NCBI GenBank assembly: GCA_001897605.1
Contig: MKTL01000001.1
Span: forward strand, 1-64,000
Source: Clostridiales bacterium 38-18
GTDB lineage: Bacteria; Bacillota; Clostridia; Peptostreptococcales; Acidaminobacteraceae
DNA: 64,000 nucleotides
Direction: 5' to 3'
Shown: positions 7,499 to 17,790 of the stretch, in pieces
How positions within the stretch are numbered: the first letter of the stretch is position 1
How the letters are laid out: every line of letters starts with the position of its first letter
Translations under genes and position numbers: made by a program
Notes under the pieces: generated by a model
Databases searched by the model: none
The model's input: the letters and a program-made list of their open reading frames with translations, nothing else
What the model was told of the DNA's origin: nothing

Positions 7499-9616
7499 TT
7501 ATTTTACAGATGGTTCTGATGCCACCTTCGGTTTATGACCGAGTTTATAGACGACAGATGCGTTTGGTGCAACTCTGACGACATGGTGATTGATAGGGTC
7601 AAGTGACTCGCTAATTTCCAAATAACCACGTTCATCGAATAACAAATCAATTTTTAAACGATCATTTGATATCTCAGGCTTTTGAGAAATATGCCCTTTT
7701 GCACTCGTATGTTTAACGGTTTTTGGATGCTCTAGCGCTTCGTGATGCTTACCATGTGCTGTTTTGTGATGCTTTTGCACTTTAGTGGGCTCGTGCTCAG
7801 GCTCAGGAATATAGAAATCTAAAATGGCATCCTTCATCTGATGAACAGATAGGAGCAATGGATCATTTCCAGGATTGTGAGCTACTAGAAGGCAATCATA
7901 ATCATCGTTTGCATCCTCTTTAATAATATATACGATTGCATCCTTAAAGGCTTCTGCAAAATCATTTTCTTCAATAAAGTGCACTCTTTTTTGAATATCC
8001 AGGATAGACTTGAGCCTAAAGCATGAATAATCCTTTCTAAGCTGAATCAAGCCCTTAACATAATTATAGAATTCAATATGTTTAGCCTTTAGTTCCCAGT
8101 CGATGGCATTGATAGAGAGTGGTGCGTTGTATGAGTTATGATAGCCAAACTTATCTCTCATAAACTCATTACCAGCATGTATAAATGGCGTCCCTTGTGA
8201 TAAAAAGAGTAGATTAAATGCCATTTTATTTAGCTTAATCAATTGTTCTTCATTTGCGTCAGGCGATGTTACTTTAAGCTTGTCGGCTAATATCAAATTG
8301 TCATGAGAGTTAAAGTAATTAATGGATTCACAGGGCTGGGTCGTGAAACCAATGTAGTTTTGATCGTATGGTATAGAACCGACTATCCCTGTATGAATAC
8401 GATGCTTCATATCTAGGTTACCATGTATATAGCCTTTGCCAGTACCATCATTGTCACCTTTAATGGCATCTCTAAAGTCATCGTTAAATAGTGCATAGCC
8501 TTGATTGCATTGCACGCCCTTATAGATGCGCATGCTTTCAGGTAAAGTCGACAGACCACCCATCCAAGGCTCGCCATATAGGATGATTTCTGGATCAACC
8601 TTAAGAAGTGCCTCTCGAGCTAGTTTTATAGTTTCCTTATCTATCAAGGCCATAAGGTCAAATCTAAAGCCATCTACTTTGTACTCGGTTGCCCAATATA
8701 AAAGTGAGTCAATGATAAATTTTCTTCCCATTGGATTGTCAGACGCAAATTCATTGCCACAGCCCGACCCATTAGAAAAATTGCCATCTTCAGTCATTCT
8801 GTAGTAATAATTTGGTACCAATATATTAAAATTGGAGGTTTTAGTTTGATAGGTGTGATTGTAAACTACGTCCAAAACAACCTTTAAGCCATTCTCATGT
8901 AAAGCCTGTATGGCAGATTTAAGCTCCTTGACTCTTACCAGAGGATCGTGAGGGGTACTAGCGTAGCTTCCTTCAGGTGCATTATACAGCTCTGGATCAT
9001 AGCCCCAATTATAATTTCCATCAAAATTCTCAATTTCTTCATCGACAGAAAGAAAATCGTAGACGGGCATTAGATGGACGTGTGTAACACCTAATTCGAC
9101 GATGTGATCTAGCCCAGTTTTAGTGTTTTGAACACTGGTACCGTTTTCAGTAAAAGCTAAAAATTTGCCCTTGTTTTTTATGCCACTGTAAGGATGACCT
9201 GAAAAATCTTTAACATGAACTTCATATAAAACCGCGTCGCAGCCCAATGACCCTCTTGGACGAGAATGATTTTCCCAGTTTTCAGGGTGGGTTTTTTCAG
9301 GATCAAGGATACCACTTCTAAGACTGTTGGCTGAAGAGGTTATAGAATACGGGTCTGTTACCTCAGAAATTCCAGATGGTCCGTCTACGAGGTACGTATA
9401 AAAATACCCGTGTAAATCGCCTTCTATACAAGTAGAGAAAACGCCATCAGTCGCTTTCGCCATAGGAAAAAGCGACCTGAATAGACCCTTCTCTGTATCG
9501 TATAAGGCTAGACTAATTTTATTATGTGTAGGTGCCCAAACGTTAAATGTTGTTGACGCCTTTGAATATTGTGCACCCAGTTGTTTCTCTGAAATCGGCA
9601 GTTCTTTAATAGTCAT
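7499..9616 (-). CDS. pulA: Type I pullulanase (glycogen/pullulan debranching enzyme)
   Basis: A 705-residue GH13 enzyme that hydrolyses alpha-1,6 branch points; no signal peptide, so it acts on cytoplasmic glycogen. An N-terminal CBM48-type sandwich (STTFNVWAPTHNKISLALYD) precedes the barrel. YNWGYDPELYNAPEGSY is the type I pullulanase signature. Catalytic residues lie in GFRFDLMALID (nucleophile Asp), ILYGEPW (Glu) and NYFNSHDN (Asp). A His/Lys-rich insertion (KHHKTAHGKHHEALEHPKTV) of about 45 residues interrupts the C-terminal beta domain and looks like an unstructured linker. It is the last gene of the glg operon, 28 bases after glgP, and its terminator is shared with the selenoprotein gene. 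Confidence 0.93.
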   Translation of the reverse strand: MTIKELPISEKQLGAQYSKASTTFNVWAPTHNKISLALYDTEKGLFRSLFPMAKATDGVFSTCIEGDLHGYFYTYLVDGPSGISEVTDPYSITSSANSLRSGILDPEKTHPENWENHSRPRGSLGCDAVLYEVHVKDFSGHPYSGIKNKGKFLAFTENGTSVQNTKTGLDHIVELGVTHVHLMPVYDFLSVDEEIENFDGNYNWGYDPELYNAPEGSYASTPHDPLVRVKELKSAIQALHENGLKVVLDVVYNHTYQTKTSNFNILVPNYYYRMTEDGNFSNGSGCGNEFASDNPMGRKFIIDSLLYWATEYKVDGFRFDLMALIDKETIKLAREALLKVDPEIILYGEPWMGGLSTLPESMRIYKGVQCNQGYALFNDDFRDAIKGDNDGTGKGYIHGNLDMKHRIHTGIVGSIPYDQNYIGFTTQPCESINYFNSHDNLILADKLKVTSPDANEEQLIKLNKMAFNLLFLSQGTPFIHAGNEFMRDKFGYHNSYNAPLSINAIDWELKAKHIEFYNYVKGLIQLRKDYSCFRLKSILDIQKRVHFIEENDFAEAFKDAIVYIIKEDANDDYDCLLVAHNPGNDPLLLSVHQMKDAILDFYIPEPEHEPTKVQKHHKTAHGKHHEALEHPKTVKHTSAKGHISQKPEISNDRLKIDLLFDERGYLEISESLDPINHHVVRVAPNASVVYKLGHKPKVASEPSVK

Positions 9617-9644
9617 ACTTTCACCTTTACTTTACTTTTATTAA

Positions 9645-12086
9645 TTACAGCTTGAAATCAAGAGGCTTCCGATTAATATTCCATATACCAGAAGCGTATT
9701 TTTCTATCGTATAGTCAGCAGAAAAAACGCCTGAGCATGCGATATTTGTTAGAGACATTTTCATCCAATGCGATTTATCTCGATAGTATAGACCAATTCT
9801 TTCTTGAGCATCGGCGTAGGCTTCAAAATCCTCAAGGACAAAGAATTCGTCATTAAAGCGTAGGAGACGATCGACAATTGGTGAAAATTCCTCTTTGGCA
9901 ACAGGTAAGAAACCATTAACCAGCTGATCAACCACTAGCTTTAAGTTTGGATTTGAATTGTAAACCTCATAAGCGCTGTAATGCCCATTATGATAATAAT
10001 CATAGACCTCATGATCCTTCAAACCGAAAAGGACGATGTTGTTCTCACCAACCTCATTCTTAATTTCAATATTGGCACCATCTAAGGTTGCGAGCGTTAT
10101 GGCGCCGTTCATCATGAATTTCATGTTTCCTGTACCAGATGCCTCCTTCGATGCCGTTGATATTTGTTCGCTAACATCGGCAGCTGGAATCATTTTACTT
10201 GCTAATGATACACCATAGTTAGGTAAAAAAACAACCTTGAGTTTGTTTTTGATACTTGCGTCGTTGTTGACCATGTCTGCCACCGTGTTGATCAGCTTGA
10301 TAATTTGCTTTGCAACATAGTAGCTTGGTGCTGACTTACCTGCGAAGACAAAGGTTCTAGGAGGTATGTCTAGATTTGGGTTTTCCTTTAATTTATTGTA
10401 AAGGTGAAGGACATGCAAAATGTTTAGATGCTGACGCTTATATTCATGTATTCTCTTTGCCTGCATATCAAAGATTGAGTAAGGATCTATTTTAATTCCT
10501 TGCTTTTCATAGATAAACTTGGCAAGCTTTTCTTTATTATGATGCTTGATGTTAAAGAGTGCATCCTGTGCGCTTTTATCTTCTCGGAATTTAAGTAAAT
10601 CCCTTAAGACAATTGGGTTCTTTTTAAACCCGTCACCGATCATTTCTTCGACGTAGTCTGTCAGCTCTGGGTTGGCATTGAGCAGCCAGTGACGGTGCAT
10701 AATGCCATTGGTTTTGTTATTAAACTTCGTAGGATAAATGTTATAGAAGTCCTTAAGCTCCTTGGTTTTAAGAATTTCAGTATGAAGCTTAGCAACGCCA
10801 TTGATGCTGTGTGAACCAACAATTGCAAGGTGTGCCATTTTTACCATGCCATCTTTTACAATCGCCATATTTTGTATTTTATCCTCATCGGTGTACTGAT
10901 AGACATACCGCAAGGATTCAATAAATCTTCTATTGATTTCATCAATGATCATCGTTACGCGTGGCAAAAGATCGCGTAACATAAAGTGTGGCCATTTTTC
11001 AAGCGCCTCTGACATAATGGTATGATTGGTATAGGAGATACATGAGGTTGTGATTTTCCATGCAGTATCCCAATCTAGGTTCTCCTCATCGAGAAGAATG
11101 CGCATCAGCTCAGGTATGGCGAGAGCTGGATGTGTATCGTTGATATGGATCGCAATGTGCTCACTGAACTTTTCAACTGGCAGGTTTGTTTTTTTATAGG
11201 TTGTAAAAATGCTTTGAATACCAGCCGATACGAAGAAATATTCTTGTTTTAATCGTAGGAGCTTTCCTTCCTCATAGGCGTCGTTTGGATATAGAATTTG
11301 TGTAATGATCTCGACAGAATGTTTTTTTTCAAAAGCGTTTAAGTAATTGCCCCTAGAAAAGTTTTCAAAATCGAAGATATCGTCAATTTCTTCTGCAGAC
11401 CAAAGTCTTAATGTATTTATGGTGTTGTTTTCAAATCCCAAAATAGGCGTATCATAAGGGACGGCTCTTACTGCATCAAAATCTACATGCTTAAATCTAA
11501 GCACATCTTCATCCATATAGGTTTCAACGCGACCGTTGTATTTAACGATAACGGCTTTATTTGGGCGCTTGTACTCCCAAACATTGTTATTAACCAGCCA
11601 ACGATCTGGAAACTCTACCTGATAGCCATCGATAATCCGTTGCTCAAAAAGACCGTTTTTATAGCGAATACCACAACCATGACCTGGAATAGAGGTTGAA
11701 CTCATTGCATCAAGGAAGCATGCTGCCAATCTTCCAAGACCACCATTACCAAGCCCTTGATCGACTTCCACATCTACTAAATCGTCAAGTTTAATACCAA
11801 GCTCCTCAAGTCCCTTTTCTGCAACCTCCAAAATACTGAGATAGTTGAGATTGTTTGCAAGAAATTTTCCTGTTAAAAACTCCATGGAAAAATAATAGAC
11901 CTGCTTGGAGCCCGTTTCTCTATACGTTTTGTTTGTATTTGCCCAAAGTGGGCCGATGTAGTCCTTGAGAAGCTCTCCAAGTGCGTTATATCGTTCAAGT
12001 GGGGTCGTATCTTCGATTTGTCTTGCGGTGGTTGCTTTAATCGCAGCGATATAATCTTCTTTGAATGCGTTGACAGTTAATTTCAT
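9645..12086 (-). CDS. glgP: Glycogen/starch phosphorylase
   Basis: An 813-residue GT35 enzyme releasing glucose 1-phosphate from glycogen chain ends, with pyridoxal phosphate as cofactor. The PLP-lysine signature EASGTGNMKFMMNGA is near the C-terminal third, followed by TLDGANIEI. N-terminal family motifs include YYFSMEFLTGKFLANNL, GLGNGGLGRLAACFLDAM and AIHINDTHPALAIPELMR. Length is typical for the family. RBS GAGGTG lies just upstream of the ATG, and glgA ends 10 bases upstream. Placement inside the synthesis operon means that storage and mobilisation enzymes are made together, so flux is likely set by metabolite control of GlgC and the phosphorylase. Confidence 0.96.
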   Translation of the reverse strand: MKLTVNAFKEDYIAAIKATTARQIEDTTPLERYNALGELLKDYIGPLWANTNKTYRETGSKQVYYFSMEFLTGKFLANNLNYLSILEVAEKGLEELGIKLDDLVDVEVDQGLGNGGLGRLAACFLDAMSSTSIPGHGCGIRYKNGLFEQRIIDGYQVEFPDRWLVNNNVWEYKRPNKAVIVKYNGRVETYMDEDVLRFKHVDFDAVRAVPYDTPILGFENNTINTLRLWSAEEIDDIFDFENFSRGNYLNAFEKKHSVEIITQILYPNDAYEEGKLLRLKQEYFFVSAGIQSIFTTYKKTNLPVEKFSEHIAIHINDTHPALAIPELMRILLDEENLDWDTAWKITTSCISYTNHTIMSEALEKWPHFMLRDLLPRVTMIIDEINRRFIESLRYVYQYTDEDKIQNMAIVKDGMVKMAHLAIVGSHSINGVAKLHTEILKTKELKDFYNIYPTKFNNKTNGIMHRHWLLNANPELTDYVEEMIGDGFKKNPIVLRDLLKFREDKSAQDALFNIKHHNKEKLAKFIYEKQGIKIDPYSIFDMQAKRIHEYKRQHLNILHVLHLYNKLKENPNLDIPPRTFVFAGKSAPSYYVAKQIIKLINTVADMVNNDASIKNKLKVVFLPNYGVSLASKMIPAADVSEQISTASKEASGTGNMKFMMNGAITLATLDGANIEIKNEVGENNIVLFGLKDHEVYDYYHNGHYSAYEVYNSNPNLKLVVDQLVNGFLPVAKEEFSPIVDRLLRFNDEFFVLEDFEAYADAQERIGLYYRDKSHWMKMSLTNIACSGVFSADYTIEKYASGIWNINRKPLDFKL

Positions 12087-12096
12087 AGGTCACCTC

Positions 12097-13539
12097 TTAT
12101 ATTTCTCTACCTAATACCGTTTCATACACCTTAATATATTCCTTCGAGGATTTTTCCCAACTATTATCTGCCGCCATGGCTTGTTCCATAAGATTAAGCC
12201 ATATATCCGGTTTGTGATAATAATCAAGTGCATCCTTGATTGTAAACAAAAGCTCATGTGCGTTGTAGTTCATAAATCCGAAGCCGTTGCCTTCGCCTGT
12301 GAATTTGTTATATGGCGTTACTGTATCCTTTAAGCCACCGATCTGTCTGACGATAGGAATCGTACCATATCTTAAGGCGATAAGCTGACTTAAGCCACAA
12401 GGTTCAAATAGCGAGGGCATTAAAAATAAATCTGAGCCAGCATAGATGGCATGAGATTCGTATTGATCAAAATAAATTCTCGCAGATAGCTTATGAGGGA
12501 ATCTGTATTGATAGTATCTAAATAAATTCTCAAAATGATGCTCCCCTGTCCCGAGGATGACAAGTTGAATGTCAAGTTCAAGCAGTTCTGCCAATATGTG
12601 TTCGACAAGGTCGAGACCCTTCATATCTGCTAAGCGCGTTACCATTGAAATCATTGGTATATCACCATCGATAGGGAGTCCAAATTTAGCTTGAACATGT
12701 TTTTTGATTTCCTTTTTATTAGAAACCGTTTTAAAGTCAAAATTGACTGGTATATTGGTGTCAGTTAATGGCGAATAAACATCATAATCGATACCGTTGA
12801 CGATACCGGTGAGCTTATCCTTATATTTATTGATGACACCATCTAAGTTCTCACCAAAGTAAGGGTAAGTGATCTCATGTGCGTAGCTTTTCGATACAGT
12901 TGTTATGTGATCGCTATAAACGATGCCCGCCTTTAATATGTTGATGTTATCGTAAAATTTAAGACCTTCCTCATTATAATAATCATATGGCAGGTTCAAT
13001 AAATCACCCATTATATAGGGATCGAAAACACCCTGATATCTTAAATTGTGGATGGTGAAAACGGTTTTAATGCCCTTGTAAAAGTCATCGTGTTTCGAGT
13101 AAAAGTCTAATAAAACATTAATTGATGCGGTGTGCCAGTCGTTGGTATGGATGATATCCGGTTTCACATCGGTCATCTTGAGAGCTGCTAATACAGCCTT
13201 GCTAAAGAAGATATATCGCTCAGCATCATCGCCATCACCATAGAGGGCATGTCTTTTGAAGTAGAATTCGTTATCGATAAAATAATAATCGACACCGTCA
13301 TAATTAAGTGTCAATAGTCCGACGTATTGTGTCCGCCAGCCCATATTGACGGTCGTATAACCGATGAAGGTCATTTGATCGCGGTATGAGGGTGCAATTT
13401 TGATGTGTAAAGGCATATAGACCTTAACATTGACGCCATCCTTAATTAATGCTTTAGGAAGAGACCCTGCTACATCTGCAAGGCCTCCTGTTTTAGCAAA
13501 TGGTGCCGCTTCAGAAGCGACAAATACCACATTTGTCAT
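12097..13539 (-). CDS. glgA: Glycogen synthase (ADP-glucose type)
   Basis: A 480-residue GT5 enzyme that transfers glucose from ADP-glucose to growing alpha-1,4 chains. The N-terminal KTGGLADVAGSLPKAL loop binds ADP-glucose. The C-terminal PSLFEPCGLSQLIALRYGTIPIVRQIGGLKDTV holds the conserved Glu and STGGL-like region. VFTIHNLRYQG and NGIDYDVYSP are further family motifs. The ATG overlaps the stop of glgD (ATGA), with GGAGGG 7 bases upstream, giving translational coupling. Confidence 0.96.
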   Translation of the reverse strand: MTNVVFVASEAAPFAKTGGLADVAGSLPKALIKDGVNVKVYMPLHIKIAPSYRDQMTFIGYTTVNMGWRTQYVGLLTLNYDGVDYYFIDNEFYFKRHALYGDGDDAERYIFFSKAVLAALKMTDVKPDIIHTNDWHTASINVLLDFYSKHDDFYKGIKTVFTIHNLRYQGVFDPYIMGDLLNLPYDYYNEEGLKFYDNINILKAGIVYSDHITTVSKSYAHEITYPYFGENLDGVINKYKDKLTGIVNGIDYDVYSPLTDTNIPVNFDFKTVSNKKEIKKHVQAKFGLPIDGDIPMISMVTRLADMKGLDLVEHILAELLELDIQLVILGTGEHHFENLFRYYQYRFPHKLSARIYFDQYESHAIYAGSDLFLMPSLFEPCGLSQLIALRYGTIPIVRQIGGLKDTVTPYNKFTGEGNGFGFMNYNAHELLFTIKDALDYYHKPDIWLNLMEQAMAADNSWEKSSKEYIKVYETVLGREI

Positions 13540-14672
13540 AGATTGCCCTCCTTAGAGATCACTGCCTTTTTACCGCCGATATAAGGTAGGGATGGATCGC
13601 CAATCAAAGTAACGCCTTGGTTGATGGTCGTTCTTTTATCCAAAATGGTGTAGTTCAAATGAACATTTTCATCGATATGCGTTTTTTGCATGATGATGCT
13701 GTTTCTTACGATACAGCCTTTCTCAATTTTTACACCTCTAAAGATAATGGAGTTTTCTACATAGCCATCTATTTGACAGCCATTGGCGATAAATGAATTT
13801 TTGACTTTAGCATTTTTCATATAGTGTGTAGAAGGTTCATCCTTAACCTTAGTGAATATGTGACCATGCTCAAAGAAAAGCTCATTTGATATCTCAGGGT
13901 TTAAGATCGCCATGTTTGCATCAAAATAATTTCTAATGGAGTTAATGCATGATACATACCCTTTATATTCGATGGTATGCACTTTATATTTTCCGAGGTT
14001 ATTGAGAATCGCCTGCTTCAAATAGTTAGCATTGCCTTTTTCAACTGAGTCAAAAAGCAAATCGAAATAAACGGTTTTTTTCATGAAGTACATCTCGAGG
14101 GATAGATTAAAGTCCTCCTCCATACCCAGGTTGTGTCCGATGCTGACGAATTCACCCGCCTCAGAAAAGTTGATTTTATCACAGCCAATAAATCTATTTT
14201 TCACATCTGAAACTTTTTTATAGACGATAGCAATGTCAGCGCCACTTGCGATGTAATCCTCATATGCCTGACTTAAATCAATGTTTGCTAGCATGTAGGA
14301 TTTTGCGAAAAATAAATGCTCTTGTTTTGCGTTTTTAACAAATGATTTGTTTTGGAAAAATAAGTCTAGGTCACCAACCTTAGCATTGATAGAGGTGTAG
14401 TCGTAGGTTGGGGTGAATAGAAAGAGACCATTAATTTTTCGGTCTAAGTCCCAAGGCTGTCCAGAGCCTAGATGATCCATTACCGAACGGACTTTATTTC
14501 CAGTAAAGACACCAATGTTATTGATGCCACTGTTTACCATGTTTGAGAGCATAAAGTCGATGACACGATATCTGCCTGCAAAAGGCAACATAGAGGTTGG
14601 TCTATTTTGACAAAGAACGCCAAATGCGCCGTCGTTTTCGCTTAAATTGATCATTCCTAAACAGTTTTTCAT
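13536..14672 (-). CDS. glgD: Glucose-1-phosphate adenylyltransferase subunit GlgD
   Basis: A 378-residue GlgC paralogue. The nucleotidyltransferase fold is recognisable (FAGRYRVIDFMLSNMVNSGI, then left-handed beta-helix hexapeptides near the C-terminus such as SIIFRGVKIEKGCIVRNSII), but the N-terminal loop reads MINLSENDGAFGVL instead of the catalytic GGxGxRL. This is the usual GlgD state: weakly or not catalytic alone, activating GlgC in a heterotetramer, as in Bacillus-type GlgCD. The ATG at 14672 is preferred because GGAG lies 8 bases upstream; GTG or ATG codons 6-9 bases earlier are alternatives and overlap the glgC stop. Confidence 0.92.
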   Translation of the reverse strand: MKNCLGMINLSENDGAFGVLCQNRPTSMLPFAGRYRVIDFMLSNMVNSGINNIGVFTGNKVRSVMDHLGSGQPWDLDRKINGLFLFTPTYDYTSINAKVGDLDLFFQNKSFVKNAKQEHLFFAKSYMLANIDLSQAYEDYIASGADIAIVYKKVSDVKNRFIGCDKINFSEAGEFVSIGHNLGMEEDFNLSLEMYFMKKTVYFDLLFDSVEKGNANYLKQAILNNLGKYKVHTIEYKGYVSCINSIRNYFDANMAILNPEISNELFFEHGHIFTKVKDEPSTHYMKNAKVKNSFIANGCQIDGYVENSIIFRGVKIEKGCIVRNSIIMQKTHIDENVHLNYTILDKRTTINQGVTLIGDPSLPYIGGKKAVISKEGNL

Positions 14673-14677
14673 GTACA

Positions 14678-15817
14678 TCACTCCGATTCTATAATTTTAT
14701 TTTTACTTACGAGATAGACGACATCGCTGTCTGGACTGCCGATGGTCGTTCCTGCTTTGATGACGACATCCTCCATGATAACAGCATTATAGATGTTACA
14801 ATTTTCTTCTATAGTAACTCCGGATAATATAACCGTACTGTTGACATTTGAGGTGTTTTTGATATGGATTTCATTGAATAGAACACTGTTTTCAACGTTG
14901 CCTTCTATCTTGCACCCCTCATTGATTAACGAGTTTGCAACGCTAGCGCCGCAAGAAATGTACTGAGGTGGTAAATGCTTGTTCTTAGTGTAGATTTTCC
15001 AGTTGCTATCATAAAGGTCAAGCTCATTATCTTCACTTAAGAGATCCATGTTTGCTTCCCAATAGCTTTTAACTGTACCGACATCTTTCCAGTAGCCTTC
15101 AAACTGATAAGCATAGGTTTTTTTACCATCGGCCTTCATTTGAGGAATGATGTCCTTGCCAAAGTCACCAGCGGATTCAGCCTTTTTTTCCTCTGCTATG
15201 AGGTAGGCACGCAAAAGCTTCCAGTTAAATATATAAATCCCCATTGAAGCGAGATTTGATTTTGCATGCTTCGGTTTTTCTTCAAACTCTGTAATAAAAT
15301 TATCTTCGTCAACATTTAAAATACCAAAACGTGAGGTCTCATCCCATGGTACTTGAATGACTGATATGGTGATATCGGCTTTTTTAGCAATGTGAAAATC
15401 CAGCATCTTTGAGTAATCCATTTTATAAATATGGTCGCCAGATAAAATGAGAACAAATTCTGGATCGAGCTCATCCACAAAGCTGATGTTTTCAAAGATA
15501 GCATTTGCCGTTCCTTTATACCATCTACCACCTTGCTCGTTGGTATATGGCGGTAGGATTCTAACACCACCAGAGCGTCTGTCTAAATCCCAAGCGCTAC
15601 CGATGCCGATATGAGAGTTAAGCTGATAGGGCTTGTACTGAGTGAGTATACCAACATCAAAAATGTTTGAGTTGGAACAATTGCTGAGAGGGAAATCTAT
15701 TATTCTGTATTTTCCTCCAAAAGGGACTGCAGGTTTTGCAACCTCTTTGGTTAAGAGTTTTAGTCTGGAGCCTTGACCTCCAGCTAAAAGCATAGCGATC
15801 ATTTTTCCTTCTTTCAT
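14678..15817 (-). CDS. glgC: Glucose-1-phosphate adenylyltransferase catalytic subunit
   Basis: A 379-residue enzyme making ADP-glucose from ATP and glucose 1-phosphate, the committed step of bacterial glycogen synthesis. The catalytic loop [20 protein letters not shown] is intact. [28 protein letters not shown] and [20 protein letters not shown] are conserved substrate-binding segments; the C-terminal beta-helix ([13 protein letters not shown] and following) is present. RBS AGGAGG precedes the ATG. It starts 3 bases after glgB stops, and probably forms a heterotetramer with GlgD. Confidence 0.96.
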   Translation of the reverse strand: MKEGKMIAMLLAGGQGSRLKLLTKEVAKPAVPFGGKYRIIDFPLSNCSNSNIFDVGILTQYKPYQLNSHIGIGSAWDLDRRSGGVRILPPYTNEQGGRWYKGTANAIFENISFVDELDPEFVLILSGDHIYKMDYSKMLDFHIAKKADITISVIQVPWDETSRFGILNVDEDNFITEFEEKPKHAKSNLASMGIYIFNWKLLRAYLIAEEKKAESAGDFGKDIIPQMKADGKKTYAYQFEGYWKDVGTVKSYWEANMDLLSEDNELDLYDSNWKIYTKNKHLPPQYISCGASVANSLINEGCKIEGNVENSVLFNEIHIKNTSNVNSTVILSGVTIEENCNIYNAVIMEDVVIKAGTTIGSPDSDVVYLVSKNKIIESE

Positions 15818-15820
15818 ACA

Positions 15821-17752
15821 TTAATCCTCCTTATATTTGATAAACAAGCCTGTAAGGCCAGATAATTTGACTCTGATGGTATATGGTCGGTTGAAACTTT
15901 TTTCTTTTGAAGCGATGTATAGATTTTGATAAGAAGCTTCTGTATCGTGTCCGCCATATTTAACGTCATCCGTGTTTAAAATGACTTCATATCTGCCGGG
16001 ATGGTTGACGCCGACAGGATGCGCATTTCTTGGAACCGGAGTAAAGTTGAATACTGCAATAATTTTACTGCCGTCGGATGCGATTCTTTCAAATGAAATA
16101 ACGCTTTCGTCTTGGTTGTCCACCTCAATCCATTCATAGCCATCGTAGGTGGTATCCTGATCATATAAGCTTGGCTCATTTTGATAGATCCAATTTAGAT
16201 CTTTAAGGAAGGTTTTGATTCCCCTATGTGAGTCATACTCTAATAGGTGCCAATCAAGTGCCTTCCATTCGTTCCATTCGATGAACTGACCGAATTCACT
16301 GCCCATGAAAAGCAACTTTTTTCCGGGATGTGCATACATATAGCTGTAAAGCAGACGCAAGTTTGCAAACTTCTCATTATAGTTCCCTGGCATTTTATCC
16401 AGTAGAGAATGCTTGCCATGAACGACTTCATCATGTGAAAGGGGTAAAACGAAATACTCAGAAAAGGCGTAGGTCATCGTAAAGGTCAATGCACGATGAA
16501 AGCCTTTTCGGTACACAGGATCGAGTGCCATATATTCAAGGATGTCATTCATCCAGCCCATGTTCCATTTATAGTTAAATCCCAAACCACCTTCTGCTAC
16601 TTTTCCTGAGACTTTAGCCCATGAGGTGCTTTCTTCTGCCATCATAAGGACATCAGGATGTGCATCTAAAACGGAAGTATTCATTTTCTTAATAAAATCA
16701 ATAGCGTCTAGATTTTCAAAGCCGCCGTATTTGTTTTTGAGTAATTTCCCACCAAAATTGAGATAGAGCATATAAGCCACAGCATCAATTCTAATCCCAT
16801 CAACGTGATATTTTTCAATCCAATAAAAGAGATTTGAGATCAAGAAGGATTGAACCTCTGGTTTGCCATAATCGAAATTGATCGTGCCCCATTGATCGTT
16901 ATGTGCGCGATCGTATTCTGCAGACTCAAAGGTTGGAGAGCCGTCAAAATAGTAAAGGCCATGTGCGTCCTTGCAGTAGTGACAGGGCACCCAATCTAGA
17001 ATAACGCCAATGCCATGCTGATGGCAGGTGTCGATAAAGTACATGAAATCCTTTGGCGTGCCATATCGGCTTGTCGGAGCAAAATACCCTGTAACCTGAT
17101 AGCCCCATGAGCCATCGTAAGGATGCTCCATAATAGGCATAAGCTCTATGTGAGTGAAATTCATTTCCTTGACATATGGAATTAGCTCTTCTGCTAAATC
17201 GTGATAGGAGTAGGGTGCGGCATCATGTTTTTTGCGCCATGAGAGTAAATTGACTTCATAGATACTCATAGGCTGGTGATGGTGATCGGTATGACTCCTA
17301 TGATGTAGCCAATGGGAATCGTGCCAGTCATAGCCACCTAAGTCATAAAACTTTGAGGCCGTATGAGGTCTTTCCTCAGCATGAAATGCATATGGGTCCG
17401 CTTTGTATATGACCTGATGAGAAGCGGTCGTGATTCTATATTTGTATCGATCGTAGGATTGAACAAAGGGTACGCAAATTTGCCACACACCACTATCGGT
17501 GATGCGCTGCATAGGCAGGCTGTAGTCGTTCCAGTCATTAAAATCGCCAACCAAGTGAACCTCTCTAGCATTTGGCGCCCAAACGATGAATCTGACTGCT
17601 TCTGTCTCAAAGTGCTGAATGGCATGCGCGCCAAAAAAGTTATAGCTCATCTTGTTGGTACCTTCATGAAACAAATGTACGTCGAGAGCACCTTCACTCA
17701 AATAAAAATAGCCTTTCTCCATAATTGTCTCCCTTAACTGTATTTTACGCAT
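15821..17752 (-). CDS. glgB: 1,4-alpha-glucan branching enzyme
   Basis: A 643-residue GH13 enzyme introducing alpha-1,6 branches into glycogen. A CBM48-like N-terminal module (VRFIVWAPNAREVHLVGDFNDW) is followed by the catalytic barrel with DGIRIDAVAYMLY (nucleophile Asp), MMAEESTSW (Glu) and LPLSHDEVVHGK (Asp), and a C-terminal beta domain ending GLFIKYKED. The ATG at 17752 follows GGAGG; a second ATG at the MEKGYFYL segment also has a GGGAG site and could be used. It is the first enzyme gene of the operon, about 38 bases after the lysR stop on the same strand. Confidence 0.95.
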   Translation of the reverse strand: MRKIQLRETIMEKGYFYLSEGALDVHLFHEGTNKMSYNFFGAHAIQHFETEAVRFIVWAPNAREVHLVGDFNDWNDYSLPMQRITDSGVWQICVPFVQSYDRYKYRITTASHQVIYKADPYAFHAEERPHTASKFYDLGGYDWHDSHWLHHRSHTDHHHQPMSIYEVNLLSWRKKHDAAPYSYHDLAEELIPYVKEMNFTHIELMPIMEHPYDGSWGYQVTGYFAPTSRYGTPKDFMYFIDTCHQHGIGVILDWVPCHYCKDAHGLYYFDGSPTFESAEYDRAHNDQWGTINFDYGKPEVQSFLISNLFYWIEKYHVDGIRIDAVAYMLYLNFGGKLLKNKYGGFENLDAIDFIKKMNTSVLDAHPDVLMMAEESTSWAKVSGKVAEGGLGFNYKWNMGWMNDILEYMALDPVYRKGFHRALTFTMTYAFSEYFVLPLSHDEVVHGKHSLLDKMPGNYNEKFANLRLLYSYMYAHPGKKLLFMGSEFGQFIEWNEWKALDWHLLEYDSHRGIKTFLKDLNWIYQNEPSLYDQDTTYDGYEWIEVDNQDESVISFERIASDGSKIIAVFNFTPVPRNAHPVGVNHPGRYEVILNTDDVKYGGHDTEASYQNLYIASKEKSFNRPYTIRVKLSGLTGLFIKYKED

Positions 17753-17790
17753 ACTCAAACCTCCGTTCATAGGATTTATATCCTAATTTA

